Below are positions 46,485 through 56,251 of a stretch of 64,000 nt of DNA, in pieces (within the stretch, counting starts at the first letter, position 1; every line of letters starts with the position of its first letter). The DNA is from Allomuricauda ruestringensis DSM 13258 (GTDB lineage: Bacteria > Bacteroidota > Bacteroidia > Flavobacteriales > Flavobacteriaceae): assembly GCF_000224085.1 (NCBI RefSeq), contig NC_015945.1, positions 2,534,501 to 2,598,500 on the forward strand. The letters are read 5' to 3'. The position numbers and the translations under genes are program-made. The notes under the pieces are model-generated. The model saw nothing but the letters and a program-made list of their open reading frames with translations. It was not told the DNA's origin and did not search any database.

Positions 46485-47387
46485 ATGACCAAGAACAATC
46501 TTCGCATCAATAAAATGTTCCCCGTACGATTAGTTTTTCTAATTGATATATTACTGACCAGTATATCTTTTGTGCTATCGTACTTTCTGTGCTCCCTTAT
46601 CCTTCCTGATATTTGGAATCATGGAATGTTGATCCAATTGCCAATTATTGTAGCGCTTACGTCTTTTATTTTTCTTTTTATAGGTATTTACAAAGGATAT
46701 GTGAAATATAATACTGTACGTGAAGTATATAGCATTTTCAATGCCATTTGTCTAGCCAATATTTTAACAATAGTCCTAGTGGTCGTAAATGGCAAGCTGT
46801 TTATGGAAAAGGATTTAATGGTACCGCTATCAATTATTATTGTTCACAGTATATTGAGCTTTAGTGCCCTTGCAATCTCTAGGTATCTTTATAAATTCTT
46901 TACCCTAAAAATTTCAAAACAAGTTCAAAATTCTTCTATACTGATCTACAACAATGCCTTGGAAGTTAAAAAACTAAAATCCATGATTTCCCTGCTCGAA
47001 GAAAGAAACGGAGGGAACGACCAATTTTTGGTATTGAACAGCGAACATTTTGTAAAACGGTTTAGTGATAAATATATTACTAAAATTGATTCCTGGTATA
47101 TACATGAAGATTTACTCAGGAACAACAATGATGAATATATGGAGTTTATTGACAAAATTCTAAATAAGAGCGAAACCGTTTATTTGGTCAATCTGATTAC
47201 CAAGGATTTGGATTCGTCACAATATGGGTTAACATTGATCGACTTAAACAAAAATGGAGTCCTTGCCAATAAGAAACTTAGAAGTGGTGAAAATAAAGTC
47301 CTTGACGACCAAAAAGTAAGTGTCAATGAAAACCTGACCATTCCCATTGGCAACAATTCAAACTTCCTGAATCAGCAATCCGTTTAA
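46485..47387 (+). CDS. Orphan FlaA1/CapD-type membrane domain without SDR catalytic part
   Basis: 300 residues from ATG 46485 (an in-frame TTG at 46458 is less likely). Four predicted membrane helices (about 8-140), with FLFIGIYKGYVKYNTVREVY matching the helix 2-3 junction of FlaA1/PglF-type UDP-sugar dehydratases. A soluble region (about 145-255) looks like a CoA-binding_3 fold (SSILIYNNALEVKKL). The protein then ends; the NAD-binding GxxGxxG and YxxxK parts of the family are absent. It could be a truncated gene or a stand-alone regulatory/scaffold subunit. Divergent from the priming transferase, whose N-terminus has a similar layout. Confidence 0.65.
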   Translation: MTKNNLRINKMFPVRLVFLIDILLTSISFVLSYFLCSLILPDIWNHGMLIQLPIIVALTSFIFLFIGIYKGYVKYNTVREVYSIFNAICLANILTIVLVVVNGKLFMEKDLMVPLSIIIVHSILSFSALAISRYLYKFFTLKISKQVQNSSILIYNNALEVKKLKSMISLLEERNGGNDQFLVLNSEHFVKRFSDKYITKIDSWYIHEDLLRNNNDEYMEFIDKILNKSETVYLVNLITKDLDSSQYGLTLIDLNKNGVLANKKLRSGENKVLDDQKVSVNENLTIPIGNNSNFLNQQSV

Positions 47388-47840
47388 GTACATTTAACCT
47401 AGGCCCAATAAAGTCCGTAATTGGTGGCATTTAATTAATGTCTATTGATATAGGTAACAGCAGAGGCTAGGTCCAATCTCAATTTTCTATTTATCATGTC
47501 GTCGTGTTCAAGAAATATCTTGCCGTGATGTGCACTTCATTCTGCTGATCAAAAATTAAGAAGCATTTCATGTAAAGGACTATACTTTATTTTACAGGGG
47601 CACAGGTTAACAAGAATAATATTACAAAACATAAGACATTGATTGTCAGATGTATGAATCAAAACGGCGTTTGTCGATCTTAATGGTAGTTGGTCTAATT
47701 GCCATTTCCGCTTTATGAGGGTTCAAGCTTGTGATTTATCTTCGTATGGTTCCCCAAACAATAACACAGGATGAAAATGAAAATCAGTACGTTTGGGGAT
47801 TGTTTCCCCTCCCTTTACGTTTATCAAACCAACAAATAAA
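47388..47840. other. 453-base region before giant gene C
   Basis: No convincing gene, and no trace of the missing SDR domain of the preceding gene. TATCTTCG (47737-47744) matches seven of eight -7 positions about 97 bases before gene C. A 22-codon frame from 47771 is probably chance. Confidence 0.45.
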
Positions 47841-50800
47841 ATGAAAGAACACTACTCCACAGTGCAGAGGTGCGCGGGCTGCCTTTGTATCCTTTTCCTT
47901 ATTTTTTATAGTTCCTCGATTTCAGCTCAAGTAAGTTTTTCCCAAACATTGCTAAAGTACAATGGCAATGAGGATTTGAGTGGTGGGGTTACGGGTATGA
48001 TGTACGGTCCCGATAATCGATTGTATGTTACCTCCCTCAAGGGAATGGTAAACATATTTACCATAGAACGGAACTTGACAAACGATTATGAAGTGCTTGA
48101 TGTGGAGGTTTTGGATGATATCCAAGGTATCGTTAACCATGATGATGATGGATCGCCCTGTAATGGAAGTTATTCCCAATGCCATACACGCGAGACCATA
48201 GGAATCGTATTGAGCGGTTCGGCCGAGAACCCGGTTTTCTATGTCTCCTCTAGCGATGTTAGAATAGGCGCAGGTTCCGGGGGCGGTAACGGTGATGTAG
48301 GTCTGGACACCAATTCAGGGGTCATTACCAGGTTCAGCTGGACAGGGAGTTCATGGGACGTGGTGGATATTGTACGTGGTTTGCCAAGATCTGAAGAAAA
48401 CCATGCTACAAATGGTTTGGATTTGGTAACGATAGGAGGTAAGGAATATTTATTGGTGACCCAAGGAGGACATACCAATGGGGGTGGCCCCTCGGTTAAT
48501 TTTGTATTTTCCACAGAATACGCACTTGCAGCCGCTATTTTGGCCATTGATCTTGATGCTATCAACAGTATGCCCGTACAATTGGACAATGGACGCCAAT
48601 ATATTTACGACCTGCCAACGCTTGATGATCCTACACGTGCCAATGTCAATGGTATAACCGATCCAGATTTACCCGGTTACGATGGCGTGGACATCAATGA
48701 TCCCTGGGGAGGTAACGATGGCCTGAACCAGGCAAAAGTGATACCCAACGGTCCCGTTCAAATTCTATCACCGGGTTACAGGAATGCCTATGATTTGGTA
48801 GTCACCAAGTCGGGCGCACTTTATGTGACCGACAATGGTGCCAACGGCGGTTGGGGCGGTTTTCCCGTAAACGAAGGAACTGCCAATGTCAACAACGACT
48901 ATGACCCAAACGAGCCCGGAAGCCAATCCTATTCCGGCGGTGAGCACATAAACAATAAGGATCATCTACAATTGGTGACAACAGATTTGTCCACCTATAC
49001 ATTCTGGGAATATTATGGTGGCCATCCCAACCCTGTGCGAGCAAATCCTGCGGGTGCTGGTCTGTATACTGCTCCAGGCGATGGAAACGTAGGAGCTGTT
49101 TTTAGAACCCAGATATTTGATCCAAGTTCTCCAGGCGCCGGATACACAAGTGACCCCAGTATCGCACTCCCTGTAGATTGGCCACCTGTTCCCGTGGAAT
49201 TGGCCAACGTGGTGGAAGGAGACTGGCGTGGTCCGGACGAGGACAATCCCGATGGACCATTAGATGGTGAAATTGCCGTATGGAGCACCAACACAAATGG
49301 AATCGCCGAATACAGGGCCTCCAATTTCAATGGGGCCATGCAAGGAGATTTGCTCGCAACGGCAAGCAGCGGAAATATAAGAAGGGTACAGTTGACCTCC
49401 GATGGGCAATTGGAAAGTTTGAACCAAAGCTTTTTGTCGGGAACAAAAGGCTATGTTTTGGCCATTGCAACTACCGACGATGATGAAATTTTTCCCGGAA
49501 CCATTTGGACAGGCGATCTAAGCGGTAACATTCAGGTGTTTGAACCCTTGGATTTTGTGGAATGTATATTGCCTGGAAATCCCGGGTATGACCCATTGGC
49601 CGACAATGATTTTGACGGCTATACCAATCAGGATGAAATCGATAACGGTACCGATATCTGTAACGGGGGATCACAACCTTCGGACTTCGATAGTCTGCAA
49701 GGGGGTACATTGGTTTCCGATTTGAACGACCCCGATGACGATTTTGATGGTATTCCCGATGTGGATGACCCCTTCCAGTTGGGGGACCCTACTACAAACG
49801 GAAGCGATGCCTTTACTTTGCCCGTTGCCAATGATTTCTTTAACTATCAGCAAGGGTTGGGCGGTTATCTTGGTTTGGGGCTCACAGGATTCATGAACAA
49901 TGGAACTGGAAACGGGAATTGGCTCAATTTTACCGATAGGAGGGACGACCCCAACGACCCCAATCCAAACGACGTAATGGGGGGCGCCCCGGGAATAGTA
50001 ACCATGCACATGACGTCAGGAACTGCACTGGGGACTACCAATACCCAAGAAAAGGGGCTACAATATGGTGCCCAAGTCGATGTTTCCGCAGGGGTATTCC
50101 GTGTTACAGGAGGTATGGTTGGACTTACAGGTGAATCGCGTTTGTATGGCAATACGGCAGCAATCAATGGCGAACTCGGATTTTTTATAGGGGACGGAAC
50201 ACAATCCAATTACATCAAATTTGTAGTCAATACCAATGGCCTTTTGGTACAACAGGAAATAAACGATGAGGCCAATTTGCCGATTACCGTATCTATTCCG
50301 GAGCCTAATCGCCCTGAAACCGGAATTTTGTTCCATTTTGTGGTAAACCCTTCAACGGGAGAAGTGACTTTTGAATATCAAATTGATGGTGCGGCCCCTG
50401 TTGAGATAGGTCGTCTTACAGCTGAGGGAAGCATCTTGGAGGCCATTCAAAGCCAAGGAACAGATTTGGCCCTTGGACTTATAGGTACTTCCAATACCGA
50501 AGGAGTTGAGTTGGAGGGTAGCTGGGATTTTTTGAATATTACCGGAAGCTCACCTACCGTGGTGCAAGGCATAGCTGATATGGAACGTATCGTAGGCTCT
50601 TCCGATGAAACCATTGATTTGGATACCGTTTTTGATGATAATCTAGGCGTGGAAAATTTAAGCTACTCTGTTGAGAATAACACCAATCCCAACATTGGTG
50701 CAATCATATCAGACAATATGTTGACCATAACCTTACCAGCAACACCTGCGGAAAGCACAATCACCATAAGGGCGACTGATAGTGAGTCATTGTTTGTAGA

Positions 50801-53800
50801 AATGTCCTTTGCGGTAAGTGTAATCGAGGACAATATTATACTATACCGTATCAATGCGGGTGGTCCAGAAATAGCTTCTATTGACAATGATCTGGTCTGG
50901 AGTGCGGATCAGTCAAGCAATAATTCTCCATTTTTGGTAGAGCCGGGAACCAATACCACCTATGCAGGAACCATAACTAACTTGGACCCAAGTATTGATA
51001 CCAATACCACACCTTTGGGCATATTCGATACCGAACGTTTCGATGAAGCGAGCGGTGCCCCAAACATGATCTACTCCTTTCCCGTTTCCAAAAACGGCAA
51101 TTATGAGATACACCTTTACATGGGCAATGGCTACTCGGGTACATCGCAACCCGGTGAACGCATTTTTGATGCACTTATAGAAGGAATTGACTTGCCTCTT
51201 TTAACGGATATTGATCTTTCGGAAAAATTCGGACATGCATCGGGTGGTGTGATAAGTCATATCGTCAAAGTATCCGACGGGGCAATCGATATCGAATTTT
51301 TGCACGGAGCTATCCAAAACCCTTTGGTCAATGGTATTGAGATTTTGGATGTTTCCGATAGTAGCACACCCATTTACGTATTTGATATCACAAATCAAAT
51401 CAGCAGCCCCGGCGAACAGCTCAATGGAAGCTTGATCGTTGATGCCAATGGAGGTGATGGCAATCTGACCTACGCGGCCGAAGGGCTCCCACCAGGGCTC
51501 TTTATTGAACCAACCAATGGTCAAATAGGGGGAACCATCGAGGCAAATGCGGCGGGGGGAAGTCCCTATACCGTTATTATAACCGTTGACGATAGTGATG
51601 GGACAACGGAGGATACAACAATGGTCAGTTTTCAATGGACCATTGATGGCGATTACTTCTGGACGGACAAGAATGAAAATCTAAATTATACGGCCAGACA
51701 CGAAAATTCCTTTGTGCAAGCCGGGGATAAATTCTACCTCATGGGAGGTCGGGAAAACGCACAGACTATTGATATTTATGATTACGGAACGGATACTTGG
51801 ACTTCATTGTCCAATTCGGCCCCATTTGAGTTCAATCATTTCCAGGCCACAGAATACAAAGGCCTAATTTGGATCATTGGCTCCTTTAAAACAAATGCAT
51901 TTCCCAATGAAATCCCAGCAGAATTTATCTGGATGTTCGACCCAGCTAGCCAAGAATGGATACAGGGACCCGAAATCCCAACCAATAGACGTCGTGGATC
52001 ATCCGGTTTGGTGGTCTATCAAGACAAGTTTTATGTGGTTGCAGGGAATACCGACGGACATGACGGGGGCTATGTGCCTTGGTTTGACGTATACGACCCC
52101 TCAACAGGGACTTGGACTGCCTTAACGGATGCTCCAAGGGCAAGGGACCATTTTTCAGCAGTAATTATTGGTGACAAGTTGTATGTGGCGGGAGGAAGGC
52201 TTTCCGGTGGTGCCGGAGGGGTTTGGGCCCCCACTATCGCGGAGGTCGATGTTTATGATTTTACAACGGGAAGCTGGAGTACTTTGCCCAGCGGACAAAA
52301 TATTCCAACGCCAAGGGGAGGTGCCGCGACGGTCAATTTCAACAATAAGTTAGTAGTTATCGGAGGTGAGGTAGAGGATGAAGAGATATATGGCGTATTG
52401 ACGGATGATGCCCTGAAAATCACGGAAGAGTATGACCCTCTATCAGGTACTTGGAAGCGATTGCCAGATATGAATTACGAGAGGCACGGTACACAGGCCA
52501 TTGTCTCGGGTCCAGGAATCCATATTTTGGCAGGAGCCCCGAACAGGGGGGGCGGCAACCAAAAGAACATGGAGTTTTTGGGCGTGGATGCCCCGGAAGG
52601 AACGGCAAGCCAGGCGAGCACATTACAGTTTCCCGAAAGTGTTGCTTTTGAGGACGACCAAACTCTTGAAATAGACTTGTCCGTGATGGACGGAAACGTG
52701 GGGATGTTTATTAGGTCTATGGAGATTTCGGGTACTAATGCTTCAGATTTCAGTATAGACTCTGGCGAGCTTGTCAATGCCCTTCTTAATCCCGGTCAAA
52801 CCCATACCATAACCGTATCGTTAAATGGTGCCGGAGCAGGTAAAACCGCAACTTTAACTATTGACTATGGTAATTCAAGTGCGGCCAGTATAGCACTTAC
52901 AGGAACCGACGTAGATAGTGAAGGCGTGGTGGGCCTTACCTTGGTGGACGCCTCGACGGACACGGATTTGTTCAACTTGGTGGATGGCCAGCAAATCGAC
53001 CTGGGGCCATCCGGCGGACAGGCCCTCAATATCAGGGCGAACACACTTGGTGGACCGGGCAGCGTGCTTTTCGAACTGATGGGCCCTGTTTCGGCCACCC
53101 AACGTGAGGGCGTGGCCCCTTACGCGTTGTTCGGTGACCTATCGGGCAATTACAACGGGAGGGACCTTCCGTTGGGGAACTATACCCTTACGGCCACGGC
53201 CTATAACGGCAGTGGTTCGAGCAGCGGTGTCATGGGCCAACCACTGAGCGTGAACTTTTCTTTGGTGACCGGGGCGGATGGGACACCCGTTGCGATGGCA
53301 ACCGCTGATGTGGAGACCGGAGAGGCTCCATTGACCGTAAATTTCACGGGAAGCAATTCCACGGACGATGTAGGCATAATCTCCTACGAGTGGGACTTCG
53401 GGGACGGCAGTGCGCTGTCCAACGAGGCGGACCCTGTCCACACCTATACGGTCGCGGGCAGTTATGATGCGGTACTGACGGTGACCGATGGCGATGGGCA
53501 GACGGACACGGACACCATAACCATAATCGCAAATACGGTGCAGAGCGATTCCCCTATTTCTTTTGCCGAAGCTGACCAAGTAAACGGGGACGCTCCCTTG
53601 GAAATACAGTTTACTGGAAGCAATTCCACGGACGATGTAGGCATAATCTCCTACGAGTGGGACTTCGGGGACGGCAGTTCGCTGTCCAACGAGGCAGACC
53701 CTGTCCACACCTATACGGCAGCGGGCAGTTATGATGCGGTACTGACGGTGACCGATGGCGATGGGCAGACAGATACCGATTTCGTTGCCATAAACGTATC

Positions 53801-55139
53801 AGGACCCATTACCGAGGGCGTGGTGAGCCTAACCTTGGTGGATGCCTCCGCGGATACCGACCTGTTCAACTTGGTGGATGGCCAGCAAATCGACCTGGGG
53901 CCATCCGGCGGACAGGCCCTCAACATTCGTGCGAACACACTCGGTGGACCGGGCAGCGTGCTTTTCGAACTGATGGGCCCTGTTTCGGCCACCCAACGTG
54001 AGGGCGTGGCCCCTTACGCGTTGTTTGGCGACCAATCGGGCAATTACAACGAGAGAGACCTTCCGTTGGGGAACTACACCCTTACGGCCACAGCCTACAA
54101 TGGGAGCGGTTCGAGCAGCGGTATCATGGGCCAGCCACTGACCGTGAATTTTTCTTTGGTAACCGGTACGGGCGGGTTGCCCGTGGCTATGGCAACCGCC
54201 GATGTGGAGACCGGAGAGGCTCCATTGACCGTAAATTTCACGGGAAGCGATTCCACGGACGATGTAGGCATAATCTCCTACGGGTGGGACTTCGGGGACG
54301 GCAGTGCGCTTTCCAACGAGGCGGACCCCGTCCACACCTATACGGCAGCGGGCAGTTATGATGCCATGCTGACGGTGACCGATGGCGATGGCCAGACGGA
54401 TACGGACACCGTTACCATAAACGTATCAGGGCCCATTACCGAGGGCGTGGTGAGCCTCACCTTGGTAGACGCCTCCTCTGATACAGACCTGTTCGATTTG
54501 GTTGACGGCCAGCAGATCGACCTGGGGCCATCCGGCGGACAGTCCCTCAACATTCGTGCGAACACGCTTGGGGTGGCGGGCAGTGTACTTTTCGAACTGA
54601 CCGGTCCTGTTTCGGCTACGCAACGGGAGGGCGTAGCACCCTACGCATTGTTTGGCGACCTATCGGGCAATTACAACGAGAGAGACCTTCCGTTGGGGAA
54701 CTATACCCTTACGGCCACGGCCTACAATGGCAGTGGTTCGAGCAGCGGTATTATGGGCCAACCCTTGATGATTGATTTTTCCATAGTTTCCGGTTTAACG
54801 GGCAAAGCAAGTTCTTCCAATATGGATAATGCACTCGTGGAATCTGAACCACAATTCAAAGTAGAAAGTAAAGATGTTCCTTTTGAAATCATCATGTTCC
54901 CAAACCCTGGGGCAACAGAGGTCACAATATCGACCAACTCACTTAACTCAGACCTGAAAGGGGTTAGGATATTTGATGCTACCGGACAATTGGTGAGGTC
55001 TTTCAACCCTTCAGAATATAGAGATGGCAGGAATGATTATAAACTACCTGTCAATAGTTTGCAGGCAGGGGTGTATCATCTTGGTATCTTGACTTATGAT
55101 GGCGGGACATATTTCAAACAATTGATCATAAGAAAATAA
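47841..55139 (+). CDS. Giant secreted protein C: propeller / TSP3 / LamG-like / malectin / Kelch / repeated LNIRA-APYALFGD modules with PKD / T9SS tail
   Basis: 2,432 residues from ATG 47841 (a TTG at 47793 gives no better signal). Signal peptide to about 33 (SISA-Q). Propeller (about 34-574), TSP3 (580-647), LamG-like (650-902), Ig-like (904-995), malectin (999-1170), He_PIG (1177-1268), Kelch (1272-1583) and choice-of-anchor-like (1589-1690) all align with protein B. Then come three near-identical modules (1694-1812, 1992-2108, 2200-2317) containing LDLxPSGGQ-like, LNIRANTLG and APYALFGD, alternating with three PKD domains. The tail (2347-2432) is a clear T9SS type A sorting domain (FPNPGATEVTIS, GVYHLGI, KQLIIRK). 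The module region is more GC-rich than its surroundings. Probable secreted matrix/adhesion protein. Confidence 0.88.
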   Translation: MKEHYSTVQRCAGCLCILFLIFYSSSISAQVSFSQTLLKYNGNEDLSGGVTGMMYGPDNRLYVTSLKGMVNIFTIERNLTNDYEVLDVEVLDDIQGIVNHDDDGSPCNGSYSQCHTRETIGIVLSGSAENPVFYVSSSDVRIGAGSGGGNGDVGLDTNSGVITRFSWTGSSWDVVDIVRGLPRSEENHATNGLDLVTIGGKEYLLVTQGGHTNGGGPSVNFVFSTEYALAAAILAIDLDAINSMPVQLDNGRQYIYDLPTLDDPTRANVNGITDPDLPGYDGVDINDPWGGNDGLNQAKVIPNGPVQILSPGYRNAYDLVVTKSGALYVTDNGANGGWGGFPVNEGTANVNNDYDPNEPGSQSYSGGEHINNKDHLQLVTTDLSTYTFWEYYGGHPNPVRANPAGAGLYTAPGDGNVGAVFRTQIFDPSSPGAGYTSDPSIALPVDWPPVPVELANVVEGDWRGPDEDNPDGPLDGEIAVWSTNTNGIAEYRASNFNGAMQGDLLATASSGNIRRVQLTSDGQLESLNQSFLSGTKGYVLAIATTDDDEIFPGTIWTGDLSGNIQVFEPLDFVECILPGNPGYDPLADNDFDGYTNQDEIDNGTDICNGGSQPSDFDSLQGGTLVSDLNDPDDDFDGIPDVDDPFQLGDPTTNGSDAFTLPVANDFFNYQQGLGGYLGLGLTGFMNNGTGNGNWLNFTDRRDDPNDPNPNDVMGGAPGIVTMHMTSGTALGTTNTQEKGLQYGAQVDVSAGVFRVTGGMVGLTGESRLYGNTAAINGELGFFIGDGTQSNYIKFVVNTNGLLVQQEINDEANLPITVSIPEPNRPETGILFHFVVNPSTGEVTFEYQIDGAAPVEIGRLTAEGSILEAIQSQGTDLALGLIGTSNTEGVELEGSWDFLNITGSSPTVVQGIADMERIVGSSDETIDLDTVFDDNLGVENLSYSVENNTNPNIGAIISDNMLTITLPATPAESTITIRATDSESLFVEMSFAVSVIEDNIILYRINAGGPEIASIDNDLVWSADQSSNNSPFLVEPGTNTTYAGTITNLDPSIDTNTTPLGIFDTERFDEASGAPNMIYSFPVSKNGNYEIHLYMGNGYSGTSQPGERIFDALIEGIDLPLLTDIDLSEKFGHASGGVISHIVKVSDGAIDIEFLHGAIQNPLVNGIEILDVSDSSTPIYVFDITNQISSPGEQLNGSLIVDANGGDGNLTYAAEGLPPGLFIEPTNGQIGGTIEANAAGGSPYTVIITVDDSDGTTEDTTMVSFQWTIDGDYFWTDKNENLNYTARHENSFVQAGDKFYLMGGRENAQTIDIYDYGTDTWTSLSNSAPFEFNHFQATEYKGLIWIIGSFKTNAFPNEIPAEFIWMFDPASQEWIQGPEIPTNRRRGSSGLVVYQDKFYVVAGNTDGHDGGYVPWFDVYDPSTGTWTALTDAPRARDHFSAVIIGDKLYVAGGRLSGGAGGVWAPTIAEVDVYDFTTGSWSTLPSGQNIPTPRGGAATVNFNNKLVVIGGEVEDEEIYGVLTDDALKITEEYDPLSGTWKRLPDMNYERHGTQAIVSGPGIHILAGAPNRGGGNQKNMEFLGVDAPEGTASQASTLQFPESVAFEDDQTLEIDLSVMDGNVGMFIRSMEISGTNASDFSIDSGELVNALLNPGQTHTITVSLNGAGAGKTATLTIDYGNSSAASIALTGTDVDSEGVVGLTLVDASTDTDLFNLVDGQQIDLGPSGGQALNIRANTLGGPGSVLFELMGPVSATQREGVAPYALFGDLSGNYNGRDLPLGNYTLTATAYNGSGSSSGVMGQPLSVNFSLVTGADGTPVAMATADVETGEAPLTVNFTGSNSTDDVGIISYEWDFGDGSALSNEADPVHTYTVAGSYDAVLTVTDGDGQTDTDTITIIANTVQSDSPISFAEADQVNGDAPLEIQFTGSNSTDDVGIISYEWDFGDGSSLSNEADPVHTYTAAGSYDAVLTVTDGDGQTDTDFVAINVSGPITEGVVSLTLVDASADTDLFNLVDGQQIDLGPSGGQALNIRANTLGGPGSVLFELMGPVSATQREGVAPYALFGDQSGNYNERDLPLGNYTLTATAYNGSGSSSGIMGQPLTVNFSLVTGTGGLPVAMATADVETGEAPLTVNFTGSDSTDDVGIISYGWDFGDGSALSNEADPVHTYTAAGSYDAMLTVTDGDGQTDTDTVTINVSGPITEGVVSLTLVDASSDTDLFDLVDGQQIDLGPSGGQSLNIRANTLGVAGSVLFELTGPVSATQREGVAPYALFGDLSGNYNERDLPLGNYTLTATAYNGSGSSSGIMGQPLMIDFSIVSGLTGKASSSNMDNALVESEPQFKVESKDVPFEIIMFPNPGATEVTISTNSLNSDLKGVRIFDATGQLVRSFNPSEYRDGRNDYKLPVNSLQAGVYHLGILTYDGGTYFKQLIIRK
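52920..54790 (+). repeat. Internal near-identical DNA repeats in gene C
   Basis: A unit of about 355 bases begins at 52920, 53813 and 54438, and a PKD unit of about 250 bases occurs at about 53284, 53580 and 54187. Long tracts are identical at the DNA level, for example around GACCTGGGGCCATCCGGCGG in all three units. Silent sites are conserved too, so the copies are recent or kept alike by gene conversion. Confidence 0.88.
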
Positions 55140-55190
55140 ACAGTATCGTACCTAACTGGAAACTTATTTAATCAGTAAACAAGCTTAGTT

Positions 55191-55244
55191 CCAACCCTTT
55201 TTCCTATGAAATAGTTTTTCTGGTGGAAAAAGGGTTGGATTTTT
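55191..55244 (+). terminator. Terminator after gene C
   Basis: A perfect 14-base-pair inverted repeat (CCAACCCTTTTTCC, 55191-55204, with 55225-55238), 20-base loop, then ATTTTTG. It lies 51 bases after the gene C stop codon. The opposite strand has no T-run, so it should act on the plus strand. Confidence 0.8.
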
Positions 55245-55405
55245 GAAACCAAATGATAACAATTTATGCTGATTCCCTGTGGGTGGATGCCCGATGGCCC
55301 TAATCCAGTCAATATACAGTATCCTTATTGTGAAGGGTAAATAACTATAAAGAAAATAAGGTTAAGCCTTATAAAAATAACCAAGACCCACGGAACATTT
55401 CATAA

Positions 55406-56149
55406 TTAGTAGAAAGACTGAATCGTATTTTCTATAACAGGAAGTAATTCGTTCAACACTTTTCTGGAAAGTTTGATCTCTTTCAACAGTGAAAGCTGTC
55501 TACTGTTGTGAATATCCGTTCCAACAAAATCAATAAGGCTATCACTGAGCAATTTTTCAGCCATTTTTTGTACCCCTGTACCATAAGCTTCTGAGCCGAG
55601 TGAAAGCAGGTTGAGCTGGAATAAGATTCCATTCGATTTCATGGATGGATATTTCCCATACTTCTGGTGGAAATACATATATCGCTCAGGGTGGGCCAAA
55701 ATTGGAAAATATTGGTATTTTGCAATTTTTTCAACAGCAATATCAAAATTATAGGAAGGTTGCAGGTAGGACATTTCTATCAGCAAATACTGTTTGCTTA
55801 AGGGCATCACCTGTTGATTTTCCAGAATACTTTCAAAATTATCATCGATCATGTGTTCGGCAGCACAATCGATATTGATGTTGGACAACCCCTTGTTGCC
55901 TAATTCCATTGAAAGTTGATGGTAAGCCTTTTTAATGGTTTCAGGGGTATTATCATAAAAATTGTGCATGATATGGGGGGTGCAAATAAAATGGGTGATA
56001 CCAAAGCCCGATAGGCCATTGATCAAATCCATGGAATCATCCACCGTCTTTGCCCCATCATCTATACCCGGGAGTATATGGTTGTGAATATCTACCAACC
56101 CATGCAAATGGTCTGCTAAGAATTCTTTCTTTTGAAAAAAACTGAACAT
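55406..56149 (-). CDS. CpsB/YwqE-type tyrosine-protein phosphatase (PHP fold)
   Basis: 247 residues. Metal-binding PHP motifs: DIHNHILPGIDDGAK near the N-terminus, CTPHIM, EMSYL, ILAHPERY and GTDIHNS near the C-terminus. Such manganese-dependent phosphatases remove phosphate from the tyrosine tail of Wzc/CpsD-type kinases and so tune capsule or EPS export. The Wzc-like kinase at 31614 is the natural target. Its place here, 21 kb away and beyond giant gene C, marks the far edge of the EPS locus. Confidence 0.9.
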   Translation of the reverse strand: MFSFFQKKEFLADHLHGLVDIHNHILPGIDDGAKTVDDSMDLINGLSGFGITHFICTPHIMHNFYDNTPETIKKAYHQLSMELGNKGLSNINIDCAAEHMIDDNFESILENQQVMPLSKQYLLIEMSYLQPSYNFDIAVEKIAKYQYFPILAHPERYMYFHQKYGKYPSMKSNGILFQLNLLSLGSEAYGTGVQKMAEKLLSDSLIDFVGTDIHNSRQLSLLKEIKLSRKVLNELLPVIENTIQSFY

Positions 56150-56220
56150 GATTACAATTTGGACTGCTAAGATAATGGATATGTTGCCTTAATGTCAAAA
56201 TAGGGGAGGGCAATGGGCAT

Positions 56221-56251
56221 AAAAACAAAAACCGACCTTTTTAAAGGTCGG
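56221..56251 (-). terminator. Minus-strand terminator-like hairpin upstream of the histidine kinase
   Basis: Nine-base-pair stem CCGACCTTT / AAAGGTCGG (56232-56240 with 56243-56251), read on the minus strand, runs into TTTTTGTTTTT. It lies between two divergent genes, so it would end a minus-strand transcript starting within 56252-56410, or block read-through from the kinase side. Confidence 0.6.

Noticed and set aside
47771..47839. 22-codon frame (MKMKISTFGDCF...) just before gene C
   Set aside because: Too short, no conserved feature, and it overlaps the probable leader of gene C.
53139..54335. Minus-strand frames opposite the repeats of protein C
   Set aside because: They arise from the GC-rich repeated modules and simply repeat with them; the plus frame has the real domains and the signal-to-tail continuity.
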